DNA of 64,000 nucleotides from Eubacteriales bacterium (GTDB lineage Bacteria; Bacillota; Clostridia; Oscillospirales; Butyricicoccaceae), in assembly GCA_030524285.1 (NCBI GenBank), contig JAUNGQ010000005.1, positions 1 to 64,000 of the forward strand, given 5' to 3'. The position numbers and the translations under genes were made by a program. Positions 50,733 to 59,787 of this stretch are shown piece by piece; position 1 is the stretch's first letter; the number at the start of each line of letters is the position of its first letter. Below the pieces are notes generated by a model. It had not been told where the DNA came from, searched no databases, and saw only the letters and a program-made list of their open reading frames with translations.

Positions 50733-51722
50733 TTAAGGATAAGGAGCCTCAGCTGTGGATTGTAGCTTTATAAATATTTTACCTGTATTGCATTCAAGAT
50801 CCAATTGGCCTGTCCTCTCCATCCACTGTAGCGTATAGGAAAATCCATTGGCTAAGTTGATATTTTCTAAAAAGCTTTTTCCATTGACTTGTGCTGTTAC
50901 TGTTCCATCTCCTGCTCTTCCTGCAATACAGCCAATTTCAGAATTCTCCCCCAGAGAGACATCAATAGAACCTGTGTCGCAGTTTACTGTCGCGGACTGA
51001 TATACATTTCCATCCCAGACAATTTTTCCATCCTCTACAGATAAAGTAAGCGTTTCGGTATTGACATCCTCCAGATATGCCGCCCCGTTTTCCACGCGAC
51101 AGGTAATGATTTCCGGTACTGTCATATGCTGCATTTCCAATCTGCCCGCACCAACATACAGATTCATCTCATTTACTTCTCCATACGGTACGGTTAGGAT
51201 AATATTGCCGGGCTTCCGCCGAAACAAACCGGTTTGGTTAACCTGCCGAATAGCCATTGAGTATTGATCGTTTTCCCATGTAGTGCTTTTTCCGGCATCT
51301 AAGTGCCAGCTATCACCGAACTGTATCACAACGGATGCGCTTTGTGCTTCTACGGTTAAAGACCGTATTTCCTGTTCCACTGTCAGTCCCCGATCTTCCG
51401 ACAGCTCATATTCATCAGATATGACAGTATGGACGCCAAATATACAGATGCACACAATCGACACCGCGACAATGCCTGCCAGTACGCAGTTTCTTCGCCG
51501 TTTTCGGAATTTTTGCAGCTTTTGTGCTTCCGCAGTATTTTGAAAATCTCGCAAAACATCTGCCGCTACCCCTTCCAGTGCTCCCAATGTGTCCAGAACT
51601 TCCTGCTCCGAACCCGCTTCATCAAAATAATTTTTATAATATTCCATTGCCTGGCGGCGTTCTTCTTCCGGCATATCACACAGAGCTTTTGCCAACCGGT
51701 CCATAAATTCAGTGCGATTCAT
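50733..51722 (-). CDS. HAAS-DUF4097 fusion membrane protein
   Basis: 329-residue protein. The N-terminal HAAS domain (DUF1700-like) is FMDRLAKALCDMPEEERRQAMEYYKNYFDEAGSEQEVL with DVLRDF, residues ~5-60. A membrane helix lies at ~77-97, followed by an extracytoplasmic beta-rich DUF4097 region. That region has repeated short strands (VRSLTVEAQSASVVIQFG; LYVGAGRLEMQHMTV; VNCDTGSIDVSLGENS). HAAS modules are thought to bind or signal at the membrane. It is the last of four genes controlled by the PadR regulator. Confidence 0.82.
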   Translation of the reverse strand: MNRTEFMDRLAKALCDMPEEERRQAMEYYKNYFDEAGSEQEVLDTLGALEGVAADVLRDFQNTAEAQKLQKFRKRRRNCVLAGIVAVSIVCICIFGVHTVISDEYELSEDRGLTVEQEIRSLTVEAQSASVVIQFGDSWHLDAGKSTTWENDQYSMAIRQVNQTGLFRRKPGNIILTVPYGEVNEMNLYVGAGRLEMQHMTVPEIITCRVENGAAYLEDVNTETLTLSVEDGKIVWDGNVYQSATVNCDTGSIDVSLGENSEIGCIAGRAGDGTVTAQVNGKSFLENINLANGFSYTLQWMERTGQLDLECNTGKIFIKLQSTAEAPYP

Positions 51723-51759
51723 ACGCTGTCCCCCCTCTCTTTCTATGATCGCTTTGTAT

Positions 51760-52560
51760 TTACTGTATTTCTTTTGCGATCAAATCCACCGAAATACTTC
51801 CCACATCGCAGTCAAAGGTGAGTAAATCATTTCCGATGGCTCCTGGAAGATTCGCTGAAACGGTTTCGGAAAAACCATCCTGTGAGATGGCTTCTTTGCC
51901 ATTTACAGTAACGTCAATTTGTCCGGCATCGACACTGCCATTCACATGCCCAATCGTAGAACCCTCCTGTAAGGTAAGATCAATGGAGCCTGCATCACAT
52001 TCCAGCTTTGCCGGGCCAACCAGCTTACCGGAATATGCAATCGCTCCGGCGTCCACATCCAACTCCAAATTTCCTGCAAAAACATCCGTCATTTCCACAG
52101 CGCCGGCATCGACATTACAGGTTATCCGCTGTGTCACGGTCAAATCACTGACCGTAACTGCTCCGGCATCCACATCAATATCCAGATCAGACAGTCCGTC
52201 CTTCCGTATCGTCAGCGTGACCGGCGCAGATTTGGATTTCCACCACCAGCCGTCCCGCTTATCCTGTGAAACGGTCAGTGTTTCGCCCTCCAGCTTCCAT
52301 GTAACATCTTTTCCTGCGGTCAGACTGTTTTCATCGCCAGTCCGCACGATGCATTCCGCCGCATCAATATCCAGAATCAAACGATTGATTTCCGCATGTG
52401 GTTCCAGTTCTTTATCTATCGCCTGTTCCCGATACGTTAAAAACCGTGGTGCAGAAATATCGTCAAAGGAAACTTCTCCGATCCCCATGCTGAATGCCGC
52501 TACACAGCAGGCGATACCCACCACCAGCAAAATAATAATACAAATTGTTGATTTTTTCAT
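51760..52560 (-). CDS. DUF4097 family beta-strand repeat protein
   Basis: 266-residue protein with an N-terminal membrane anchor (residues 4-24) and a DUF4097 repeat region. Regular units of the type DVDAGAVTVSDLTVTQRITCNVDAGAVEM and ECDAGSIDLTLQEGSTIGHVNG suggest a beta-solenoid outside the membrane. Function unknown. It partners with the HAAS proteins on both sides. Confidence 0.85.
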   Translation of the reverse strand: MKKSTICIIILLVVGIACCVAAFSMGIGEVSFDDISAPRFLTYREQAIDKELEPHAEINRLILDIDAAECIVRTGDENSLTAGKDVTWKLEGETLTVSQDKRDGWWWKSKSAPVTLTIRKDGLSDLDIDVDAGAVTVSDLTVTQRITCNVDAGAVEMTDVFAGNLELDVDAGAIAYSGKLVGPAKLECDAGSIDLTLQEGSTIGHVNGSVDAGQIDVTVNGKEAISQDGFSETVSANLPGAIGNDLLTFDCDVGSISVDLIAKEIQ

Positions 52561-52575
52561 ATTTTTTACACCCCT

Positions 52576-53253
52576 TTACGTATTCCAATGTAAAATCCCT
52601 CGAAAAAAATCCACGATACCACGGATCAACGCGGGAAATGTTATACGGAACAAATATACGGTCAGCTGCCACAGCAGTACTCCTACTGCTGCAAAAATCA
52701 AAGCTATACCAATAAAGCACAATGCCAGCGGCGGATTGGTTGCAACCTTTAGCCCTGCGGCAACGGCAAAGCCAATTGCACAGCACCATGCGACAAGATC
52801 CAACGTGGGAACAAGCAGAAATATGGTAAAGACAACACAGATCAGTGCAATAATCAAACCGCCCAATCCGCCAATCATTCCGATACACGCCGGTGCAACG
52901 GTAGCCAGTGCAAGGATTGCCAGCACGATGACAAGCAGACGCTGTCCACTGTCCATCGTCTGAAATTTATCCCGCATCGTATGAATCGAACGGGCTGCAT
53001 TTTCACGGGCTGTATGCATCTGCTTTCCATCCGCCTTCTGCTGCTGGGAGCCGGTATTATTTTCATAATAATCCCGCAGGATATCGGCTGCTACTTTCTC
53101 CGGCGCTCCCAAAGCTTTCAGAACCTCCTGCTCATTCTCCGGACCTGCTTCATCAAAATAATTTTCATAATATTCCACAGCACGACGGCGTTCTTCTGCT
53201 GGCATATCCTTTAACGCCTGTTCCAGCCGTAATATAAACTCCCTGCGATTCAT
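52576..53253 (-). CDS. HAAS (DUF1700) domain membrane protein
   Basis: 225-residue protein. The N-terminal HAAS domain is FILRLEQALKDMPAEERRRAVEYYENYFDEAGPENEQEVL with APEKVAADILRDYYEN. It is followed by about five membrane helices. It overlaps the PadR gene by four bases, the usual PadR-DUF1700-DUF4097 arrangement in Firmicutes, where the HAAS protein is thought to sense or anchor the envelope response. Confidence 0.88.
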   Translation of the reverse strand: MNRREFILRLEQALKDMPAEERRRAVEYYENYFDEAGPENEQEVLKALGAPEKVAADILRDYYENNTGSQQQKADGKQMHTARENAARSIHTMRDKFQTMDSGQRLLVIVLAILALATVAPACIGMIGGLGGLIIALICVVFTIFLLVPTLDLVAWCCAIGFAVAAGLKVATNPPLALCFIGIALIFAAVGVLLWQLTVYLFRITFPALIRGIVDFFRGILHWNT

Positions 53254-53570
53254 GCCCTTTCACCTCCTGCAAATAACAGCGCTTCAATTCCATTCCGGTA
53301 GGTATACCAGTCTCTGCGATAACCTGCCAGCTGCTGCCGTCCTGTCGGCGTAATGGCATAATACCGCCGGTTCCTTCCATCAAATGCCCGATCATAGACC
53401 GTTAAATCGCCATTTTTTTCCAAACGGCGCAGAACCGGATATAATGTGGATTCCGAAACATTCAGCTTGCTGCGTACCTGCTGTGTAATACGGTAGCCAT
53501 AGGCATCCTCCTGCTCCAGAACAGAAAGCACTACCGCATCCAGCAATCCGGATGCAATTGGAAATGACAT
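53250..53570 (-). CDS. PadR family transcriptional regulator
   Basis: 106-residue winged-helix repressor: LDAVVLSVLEQEDAYGYRITQQV, VSESTLYPVLRRLEKNGDLTVY, GRNRRYYAITPTGRQQLAGYRRDW. This is the short PadR-s2 form. It heads the operon and probably represses it. A perfect palindrome overlapping its promoter (53592-53612) is the likely operator. Confidence 0.93.
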   Translation of the reverse strand: MSFPIASGLLDAVVLSVLEQEDAYGYRITQQVRSKLNVSESTLYPVLRRLEKNGDLTVYDRAFDGRNRRYYAITPTGRQQLAGYRRDWYTYRNGIEALLFAGGERA

Positions 53571-53591
53571 GGTATCACCCCTTTCTTTATA

Positions 53592-53622
53592 ATATTATAT
53601 TTCATATAATATTATAAGTCAA
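53592..53622 (-). promoter_or_regulatory. PadR operon promoter with overlapping palindromic operator
   Basis: Minus strand TTGACT (53617-53622), 17 bases, TATAAT (53594-53599). ATATTATAT-TTC-ATATAATAT (53592-53612) is a perfect inverted repeat covering the -10 and most of the spacer. That placement suits autorepression by PadR. Confidence 0.65.
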
Positions 53623-53644
53623 GATACAAAACAGTAACAACCAT

Positions 53645-54046
53645 TGTGTATAAGCCTCTCTCAGATGCAAGAGCCTTATTACGCTGACATCCATGAGGTG
53701 GTCTTCTTGAAATTTCCACAGCTTTTTTTGTTTTCCAAAAAAGTTTTTCAATTCCTGTGTATAACCTTTGGCAGAATGGGTAAAATATTCCTGTCAGTTG
53801 ATTACAAATAGATTTATTTCCTCAAAATATCACAGAAAAAGACGCAAATTTTGATTACTCCTTGTACACTGTCATTTTGACAGTAAATCTTTTCAAAGAA
53901 AAATGTCAAATATGCCGTTTCATTTGCTTTATCTGGCAAAGAAAACACGATATTTTGTGCACAACTCTGTCTTTATCCACAAATTCACAGGGTTATCCAC
54001 CGATTTTCACGGATTTATGTGGATAACTCTGTGGAAATGTGGATAA
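53645..54046. other. Gene-free AT-rich region with a cluster of DnaA-box-like sites
   Basis: Six 9-mers match TTATNCACA or differ by one base: TGTGTATAA at 53645-53653 and 53756-53764 (TTATACACA on the minus strand), TTATCCACA at 53973-53981, TTATCCACC at 53993-54001, and TGTGGATAA (TTATCCACA on the minus strand) at 54018-54026 and 54038-54046. A perfect ACTGTCA-TTT-TGACAGT palindrome lies at 53868-53884. The four right-hand boxes fall within 74 bases. dnaA and dnaN are not nearby. It may be an origin-like, DnaA-titrating or DnaA-regulated site. Confidence 0.6.
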
Positions 54047-54113
54047 CTATTCGTATAACAGCCTTTTGTCAATGGCACAGAACATAAAATTTTACAAAAG
54101 GAGAAAGTTTTTT

Positions 54114-54779
54114 ATGGCAGATACCAAAGCTGAGAAAGAAAAAGAGCCGGACACTGGTTCAATTACAACCCATTCCTCCGGTGGAAATATTCATTGTATT
54201 ACAATTATCGGGACAATCGAAGGACATCAGGAAGCGCCTGAAACAACAAAAACAACAAAATATGAGCATGTGCTACCGCAGCTGGCAGCAATCGAAGAAA
54301 CGGAGGATATCGACGGACTGTTGATTCTTCTGAACACTGCCGGTGGTGACGTGGAAGCGGGCCTTGCCATTGCAGAATTGATCGCAGGTATGAAGAAGCC
54401 AACAATTTCCCTTGTTCTTGGCGGTGGACATTCCATCGGTATCCCACTCGCTGTTGCAGCGCAACGGACTTTAATTGCCCCTTCTGCATCTATGATGCTG
54501 CATCCGGTGCGAATCAACGGTACAGTCATTGGCGCCCCACAGACCTATGAATATTTCCGCCAGATTCAAAACCGAATTACCAAATTTATTGTTGCCAATT
54601 CATCTGTGGATGAAGATGAACTGAGTGAGCGCATGATGCAGACTGATGCACTTGCTTCGGACGTTGGGACAGTCCTCGGTGCACAGGAAGCTGTTGATAT
54701 CGGGCTGTGTGATGCAGTCGGCACACTGCATGATGCACTGACATGGCTGCATGATGCTGTGAGGGAACGCAAAACATAA
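54114..54779 (+). CDS. TepA/ClpP-like cytoplasmic serine protease
   Basis: 221-residue protein of the ClpP/crotonase fold. It has GLLILLNTAGGDVEAGLAIAELI, LGGGHSIGIPLAVAA (nucleophilic Ser in GHSIG) and SASMMLHPVR (catalytic His), with an Asp further on. It matches TepA (translocation-enhancing protein, YmfB) of Bacillus, which degrades signal peptides and other short peptides. The ATG at 54114 follows AAAGGAG. The frame continues 25 codons upstream into the DnaA-box cluster, but without a ribosome site. It is the only plus-strand gene in this 20-kb stretch. Confidence 0.88.
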   Translation: MADTKAEKEKEPDTGSITTHSSGGNIHCITIIGTIEGHQEAPETTKTTKYEHVLPQLAAIEETEDIDGLLILLNTAGGDVEAGLAIAELIAGMKKPTISLVLGGGHSIGIPLAVAAQRTLIAPSASMMLHPVRINGTVIGAPQTYEYFRQIQNRITKFIVANSSVDEDELSERMMQTDALASDVGTVLGAQEAVDIGLCDAVGTLHDALTWLHDAVRERKT

Positions 54780-54797
54780 CTGTTTATTTCATTTATC

Positions 54798-54822
54798 AGG
54801 CTCCTTCCTAGGGGGGAGCTTT
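54798..54822. repeat. Decayed GGCTCC hairpin repeat, likely tepA terminator
   Basis: AGGCTCCTTCCTAGGGGGGAGCTTT, a short member of the dispersed family, 19 bases after the TepA stop codon. Confidence 0.5.
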
Positions 54823-54858
54823 GGCAATACCCACGAAATGAAGCATTTCTATGAAAAA

Positions 54859-54885
54859 ATCCCCCAACGGAATCCGTTGGGGGAT
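54859..54885 (-). terminator. Terminator of acd1-etfB1-etfA1
   Basis: Minus strand ATCCCCCAACGGA/TCCGTTGGGGGAT hairpin followed by TTTTTTC. The same element recurs at 58494-58520. Confidence 0.88.
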
Positions 54886-55014
54886 TGAAAAGCAATGTTA
54901 GTGTCTATCGGCAAACCGACGGACTTGTATGTCCGGCGTGTTTGCTGTGCGCGTGCGCGCACCAGACATTTCTTTTGCCAAGCTTTTCTTTCTGTAAAAG
55001 AAAAGCGGAAAACC

Positions 55015-56133
55015 TTACTTAGCAGCCTTAGCAGCCTTGATGGTCTCGATCATCATCGGAACAACCTTGAACATGTCACCGCAGATGCCGTAGTCAGCTA
55101 CGTCAAAGATCGGTGCGGACTCAGACTTGTTAACTGCAACGATGGTGCCGGAATCCTGCATACCTGCCTTGTGCTGGATTGCGCCGGAGATACCCAGTGC
55201 AATGTACAGAGTCGGATGTACTGTCTTACCGGTTTGACCTACCTGATGGTCTGCTGTCAGCCAGCCGCTGTCGATTGCTACACGGGAGCCGCCTACTACG
55301 CCGCCCAGTACTTCTGCCAGCTCTTCTGCCAGTGCGATACCCTTCTCTACGTCCTTGGAAATACCACGGCCTACGGATACAACCACATCTGCGCCGATCA
55401 GGTCTACCAGCTGCTTTGCTTCCTTCACAATCTCAACTACCTGGGTCTTCAGCTCGCCGGTCTTGACTGCGTACTTCTCTACTACGACTGCTGCTGCCTT
55501 AGCTTCGTCGTACTCGCCCTTCTTCAGTACGCCCGGGCGTACCGTAGACATCTGCGGACGGAAACGCGGGCAGATGATGGTTGCCATCAGGTGGCCGCCG
55601 AATGCCGGACGGGTCATCTTCAGGTTGCGGTCTTCCATCTTAATACGGCCTGCTGCTACCATCTGGTCTACGTCCAGTGTAGAGTTTGCCTTCAGGAAGT
55701 CTACATACTTGGTGGTTTCTACATCCAGATGGGTGCAGTCTGCGGTCAGACCGGTGTGCAGACGTGCTGCGCAGCGCGGGCCCAGATCGCGACCGATGTT
55801 GGTTGCACCAATCAGTACGATTTCCGGCTTCTTTTCCATTACCACATCACAGATTACATCTGCGTATGCGTCTGTGGTGTAATCCTTCAGGGACGGATCG
55901 TCGCACAGGATTACCTTATCTGCGCCATATGCGCCAATTTCCTTTGCCAGGCCTTCTACGTTATCGCCCAGCAGCAGGCCTGCCAGCTCTACGCCCAGAT
56001 CGTCTGCCAGCTTACGGCCTTCGGATACCAGTTCAAGAACGGTGCTCTGCAGCTCGCCCTGACGCTGCTCACAGAATACCCAAACGCCCTTGAAATCCTT
56101 CATATTCTCTCCGGAATTCTTAAATTCAGCCAT
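55015..56133 (-). CDS. etfA: Electron transfer flavoprotein alpha subunit, copy 1
   Basis: 372-residue EtfA. The N-terminal domain ([28 protein letters not shown]) packs against EtfB. The C-terminal FAD domain shows [57 protein letters not shown] and [17 protein letters not shown], and binds the alpha-FAD. With EtfB and butyryl-CoA dehydrogenase it probably performs flavin-based bifurcation, oxidising NADH to reduce crotonyl-CoA and ferredoxin. The predicted protein is identical to copy 2 at 58650. It lies 19 bases after etfB. Confidence 0.96.
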   Translation of the reverse strand: MAEFKNSGENMKDFKGVWVFCEQRQGELQSTVLELVSEGRKLADDLGVELAGLLLGDNVEGLAKEIGAYGADKVILCDDPSLKDYTTDAYADVICDVVMEKKPEIVLIGATNIGRDLGPRCAARLHTGLTADCTHLDVETTKYVDFLKANSTLDVDQMVAAGRIKMEDRNLKMTRPAFGGHLMATIICPRFRPQMSTVRPGVLKKGEYDEAKAAAVVVEKYAVKTGELKTQVVEIVKEAKQLVDLIGADVVVSVGRGISKDVEKGIALAEELAEVLGGVVGGSRVAIDSGWLTADHQVGQTGKTVHPTLYIALGISGAIQHKAGMQDSGTIVAVNKSESAPIFDVADYGICGDMFKVVPMMIETIKAAKAAK

Positions 56134-56152
56134 TTGTTGTTTCTCCTTTCAA

Positions 56153-56953
56153 TTAAATGATGTGCTTTGCCAGCAGCTTGTCAACCAGTACGTCAACAGT
56201 CTTCTGGTCAGCGCCCTCGAGCATCTCGCCCTGGCCCTTCTGCGGTGGGGTAAAGGATGCGAAAATGTTCGTCGGAGAACCCTTCAGGCCGATGGTATCC
56301 AGCTCGATCAGCGGATCGTCCTTCAGAGTGTTGAAATCAAATACGGACATCGGCTTGTTGTAGCAGTCGAAAATGCCGCCTACGCTCATGTAACGCGGGG
56401 TGTTCAGTTCCTTGATTGCGGTAATCAGGCACGGGGTCTGCGTCTTGATGGTCATGTAGCCATCTTCCAGCATTCTCTTGACTGTTACTTCGCGGCCTTC
56501 TACCTTGATGTCTGCTGCATATGTAATCTGCGGCAGTCCCAGCTTTTCTGCGATCTGCGGACCTACCTGCGCGGTATCGCCGTCGATTGCCTGACGGCCG
56601 CACAGTACGATGTCGTCATCCTCAATGCCGATCTTGTTGATTGCTGCTGCCAGGATCTGGGAGGTTGCGAACGTATCGGAACCGCCGAATTCACGACCGG
56701 ATACCAGTACTGCTTCGTCTACGCCCATTGCCATGATCTCACGCAGCATGCCTTCTGCCGGAGGAGGACCCATGGTTACTACGATGGTCTTGCAGCCCGT
56801 CTCATCCTTCAGCGCCAGCGCTGCTTCGATTGCATTCTTGTCATCCGGGTTGATGATGGTAGCCATAGAAGCACGATCCAGTGTGCCGTCCGGCTTGACA
56901 GCTACCTTACCAGAAGTATCCGGAACCTGCTTTACGCATACGATAACTTTCAT
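56153..56953 (-). CDS. etfB: Electron transfer flavoprotein beta subunit, copy 1
   Basis: 266-residue EtfB. It has KVIVCVKQVPDTSGKVAV, NPDDKNAIEAALALKDETGCKTIVVTMGPPPAEGMLREIMAMGVDEAVLVSGREFGGSDT, DIVLCGRQAIDGDTAQVGPQIAEKL and the C-terminal arm. In bifurcating Etfs this subunit holds the second FAD that accepts hydride from NADH. The protein is identical to copy 2 at 59788. It is co-transcribed with acd1 (21-base gap) and etfA. Confidence 0.96.
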   Translation of the reverse strand: MKVIVCVKQVPDTSGKVAVKPDGTLDRASMATIINPDDKNAIEAALALKDETGCKTIVVTMGPPPAEGMLREIMAMGVDEAVLVSGREFGGSDTFATSQILAAAINKIGIEDDDIVLCGRQAIDGDTAQVGPQIAEKLGLPQITYAADIKVEGREVTVKRMLEDGYMTIKTQTPCLITAIKELNTPRYMSVGGIFDCYNKPMSVFDFNTLKDDPLIELDTIGLKGSPTNIFASFTPPQKGQGEMLEGADQKTVDVLVDKLLAKHII

Positions 56954-56974
56954 AATTCTGTATCCTCCCTATTC

Positions 56975-58117
56975 TTACTTGCCCAGTACGTTACCGGAGA
57001 TGACAACTCTCTGAATTTCAGAAGTGCCTTCATAGAGCTCGGTGATCTTAGCGTCACGCATCATACGCTCTACCGGATAATCGTTGGTGTAGCCGTAGCC
57101 GCCATGCAGCTGTACAGCCTTGGTGGTGTACTTCATGCATGCTTCGGATGCAAACAGCTTAGCCATTGCAGCATCCTTGGTGAAGCGCTTGCCTTCGCCC
57201 TTAGCAGCAGCAGCAGAATAGGTCAGCAGGCGAGCTGCATTTCTTGCAACTTCCATGTCTGCGATAACGAACTGCGTGTTCTGGAACTTGGAAATCGGAC
57301 GGCCAAACTGTACACGAGCCTTGGTAAAGTTGATGGTCTCTTCCATAGCACCCTCGAGGATACCCAGAGACTGTGCAGCGATGCCAATACGGCCGCCGTC
57401 CAGTGTGTTCATTGCGATCTTGAAGCCCTGGCCCAGCTTGCCCAGCAGGTTTTCCTTCGGGATAATGCAATCTTCGAATACGATTTCTGCTGTCGGGGAA
57501 CCATGCAGGCCCATCTTCACTTCGTGACGGCCTACGGAGAAGCCCGGGAAGCTGCTCTCTACGATGAATGCAGAGATGCCCTTGGTGCCCTTGGACTTAT
57601 CGGTCATTGCGAATACTACGAATACGTCAGCAACATAGCCGTTGGTGATGAAGATCTTGGAACCATTCATCTTCCAGTGGTCACCGCAATCCTCACAAAC
57701 GGTGGTGCCCTTGGAAGCATCGGAACCAGCGTCCGGCTCAGTCAGAGCAAATGCGCCTACCTTGCCGCCAGTGGTCAGCATACCCAGATACTTTTTCTTC
57801 TGCTCTTCGGTACCGAAGTTGATGATCGGGCCGCAGCACAGGCCGTTGTGGGTAGCAACGATGTCGCCGGTGGATGCACACTGCTTGGACAGTTCCTCTA
57901 CTGCGATTGCACAGGAAACATCGTCAGCACCAGGGCCGCCGTACTGCTTCGGTACGCACATACCCATTACGCCGTAGCGGAACAGCTGATCGATGGTATC
58001 CTTTGGATACTCAGAATTACGGTCAGTGTCAGCTGCGATTGGCTTGACTTCTGCTTCGGTAAACTCTGCGAGGGCCTTCCGAACCAGTTCTTGCTCTTTG
58101 GTCAAGTTGAAGTCCAT
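56975..58117 (-). CDS. Acyl-CoA dehydrogenase 1 (butyryl-CoA dehydrogenase-like)
   Basis: 380-residue flavoenzyme. FAD and substrate marks include GAFALTEPDAGSD, WKMNGSKIFITNGYVADVFVVFAMTD, TLDGGRIGIAAQSLGI and QLHGGYGYTNDYPVERMMRDAKI. The catalytic Glu lies in LYEGTSEIQ (about residue 363). The ATG at 58117 follows GGAGGAATATAAC; a 16-codon upstream extension lacks support. It likely reduces crotonyl-CoA to butyryl-CoA with Etf. It is similar throughout to dehydrogenase 2 but clearly distinct. No thl, crt or hbd gene is adjacent. Confidence 0.95.
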   Translation of the reverse strand: MDFNLTKEQELVRKALAEFTEAEVKPIAADTDRNSEYPKDTIDQLFRYGVMGMCVPKQYGGPGADDVSCAIAVEELSKQCASTGDIVATHNGLCCGPIINFGTEEQKKKYLGMLTTGGKVGAFALTEPDAGSDASKGTTVCEDCGDHWKMNGSKIFITNGYVADVFVVFAMTDKSKGTKGISAFIVESSFPGFSVGRHEVKMGLHGSPTAEIVFEDCIIPKENLLGKLGQGFKIAMNTLDGGRIGIAAQSLGILEGAMEETINFTKARVQFGRPISKFQNTQFVIADMEVARNAARLLTYSAAAAKGEGKRFTKDAAMAKLFASEACMKYTTKAVQLHGGYGYTNDYPVERMMRDAKITELYEGTSEIQRVVISGNVLGK

Positions 58118-58201
58118 GTTATATTCCTCCAATTTCACTATAATATGTGTTTCAATAACACCCAAAGAAACTAAAAAGTTAACATATACCTTATCAAAAA
58201 T

Positions 58202-58230
58202 AGTATATCATATCCTCAACAATTGTGCAA
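58202..58230 (-). promoter_or_regulatory. Promoter of acd1-etfB1-etfA1
   Basis: Minus strand TTGCAC (58225-58230), 17 bases, TATACT (58202-58207), about 85 bases ahead of the ATG. It is weaker than the promoter of the second cluster. From here to 58470 I see only AT-rich non-coding sequence. Confidence 0.6.
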
Positions 58231-58493
58231 CATTTTTTATAAAGTTACAACAAAAAGAAACATTTTATTTAAAATTTGCAAAATAATTGCAATTGGTGAT
58301 ATTTTAAGCAAAATCTCGGTATTTGGAAGCGCTTCAAGTTGAAAATTTCTCCCAATGCGAACCTGTCTTCGATAAAAAAATCTCTGATTTGCTGTGCAGG
58401 ATGTCTGATGTTTTGTATATTTTTTCCAGTTGCAGAAAATACGCCGGACAAATGATATATTCCTATCCAAAAATGAAGCATTTCTATGAAAAA

Positions 58494-58520
58494 ATCCCCC
58501 AACGGATTCCGTTGGGGGAT
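58494..58520 (-). terminator. Terminator of acd2-etfB2-etfA2
   Basis: Same hairpin as at 54859 with one loop base changed (A to T), followed by T-run on the minus strand. Confidence 0.88.
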
Positions 58521-58649
58521 TGAAAAGCAATGTTAGTGTCTATCGGCAAACCGACGGACTTGTATGTCCGGCGTGTTTGCTGTGCGCGTGCGCGCACCAG
58601 ACATTTCTTTTGCCAAGCTTTTCTTTCTGTAAAAGAAAAGCGGAAAACC

Positions 58650-59768
58650 TTACTTAGCAGCCTTAGCAGCCTTGATGGTCTCGATCATCATCGGAACAAC
58701 CTTGAACATGTCACCGCAGATGCCGTAGTCAGCTACGTCAAAGATCGGTGCGGACTCAGACTTGTTAACTGCAACGATGGTGCCGGAATCCTGCATACCT
58801 GCCTTGTGCTGGATTGCGCCGGAGATACCCAGTGCAATGTACAGAGTCGGATGTACTGTCTTACCGGTTTGACCTACCTGATGGTCTGCTGTCAGCCAGC
58901 CGCTGTCGATTGCTACACGGGAGCCGCCTACTACGCCGCCCAGTACTTCTGCCAGCTCTTCTGCCAGTGCGATACCCTTCTCTACGTCCTTGGAAATACC
59001 ACGGCCTACGGATACAACCACATCTGCGCCGATCAGGTCTACCAGCTGCTTTGCTTCCTTCACAATCTCAACTACCTGGGTCTTCAGCTCGCCGGTCTTG
59101 ACTGCGTACTTCTCTACTACGACTGCTGCTGCCTTAGCTTCGTCGTACTCGCCCTTCTTCAGTACGCCCGGGCGTACCGTAGACATCTGCGGACGGAAAC
59201 GCGGGCAGATGATGGTTGCCATCAGGTGGCCGCCGAATGCCGGACGGGTCATCTTCAGGTTGCGGTCTTCCATCTTAATACGGCCTGCTGCTACCATCTG
59301 GTCTACGTCCAGTGTAGAGTTTGCCTTCAGGAAGTCTACATACTTGGTGGTTTCTACATCCAGATGGGTGCAGTCTGCGGTCAGACCGGTGTGCAGACGT
59401 GCTGCGCAGCGCGGGCCCAGATCGCGACCGATGTTGGTTGCACCAATCAGTACGATTTCCGGCTTCTTTTCCATTACCACATCACAGATTACATCTGCGT
59501 ATGCGTCTGTGGTGTAATCCTTCAGGGACGGATCGTCGCACAGGATTACCTTATCTGCGCCATATGCGCCAATTTCCTTTGCCAGGCCTTCTACGTTATC
59601 GCCCAGCAGCAGGCCTGCCAGCTCTACGCCCAGATCGTCTGCCAGCTTACGGCCTTCGGATACCAGTTCAAGAACGGTGCTCTGCAGCTCGCCCTGACGC
59701 TGCTCACAGAATACCCAAACGCCCTTGAAATCCTTCATATTCTCTCCGGAATTCTTAAATTCAGCCAT
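58650..59768 (-). CDS. etfA: Electron transfer flavoprotein alpha subunit, copy 2
   Basis: 372 residues, identical to the product at 55015. The same FAD-domain motifs are present ([30 protein letters not shown]). It lies 19 bases after etfB copy 2 and before its own copy of the terminator. Since both Etf pairs are the same protein, the two dehydrogenases must share one Etf pool; the second pair adds dosage rather than specificity. Confidence 0.96.
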   Translation of the reverse strand: MAEFKNSGENMKDFKGVWVFCEQRQGELQSTVLELVSEGRKLADDLGVELAGLLLGDNVEGLAKEIGAYGADKVILCDDPSLKDYTTDAYADVICDVVMEKKPEIVLIGATNIGRDLGPRCAARLHTGLTADCTHLDVETTKYVDFLKANSTLDVDQMVAAGRIKMEDRNLKMTRPAFGGHLMATIICPRFRPQMSTVRPGVLKKGEYDEAKAAAVVVEKYAVKTGELKTQVVEIVKEAKQLVDLIGADVVVSVGRGISKDVEKGIALAEELAEVLGGVVGGSRVAIDSGWLTADHQVGQTGKTVHPTLYIALGISGAIQHKAGMQDSGTIVAVNKSESAPIFDVADYGICGDMFKVVPMMIETIKAAKAAK

Positions 59769-59787
59769 TTGTTGTTTCTCCTTTCAA

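Larger units (their letters stand above)
54836..56953. repeat. Duplicated etfBA block, copy 1
   Basis: From AAATGAAGCATTTC before the terminator to the etfB start codon, the sequence repeats at 58471-60588 with a constant offset of 3635 bases. Translations in more than one frame are identical, so nucleotides match almost completely. The only difference I found is one base in the terminator loop. Confidence 0.92.

Noticed and set aside
53645..54046. Calling this region oriC outright
   Set aside because: The boxes are good but dnaA/dnaN are not adjacent, no unwinding element or strand switch is clear, and skew cannot be computed here.
54566..54895. Minus-strand frame beginning MLFNPPTDSVGGFFHRNASF, with a look-alike at 58237-58530
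   Set aside because: It is simply translation of the conserved terminator hairpin and its flank. The rest of each frame is unrelated, and one overlaps tepA.
54895..56160. 421-codon plus-strand open frame opposite etfA, repeated at 58530-59795
   Set aside because: Its Cys/Tyr/Leu-heavy product has no family look and lies wholly antisense to a well-supported, strongly biased gene. Long antisense frames are a by-product of that codon bias.
56090..58174. 694-codon plus-strand open frame opposite etfB and acd1
   Set aside because: Same reason: it is antisense to two certain genes, has an extreme Cys/His content and no ribosome site.
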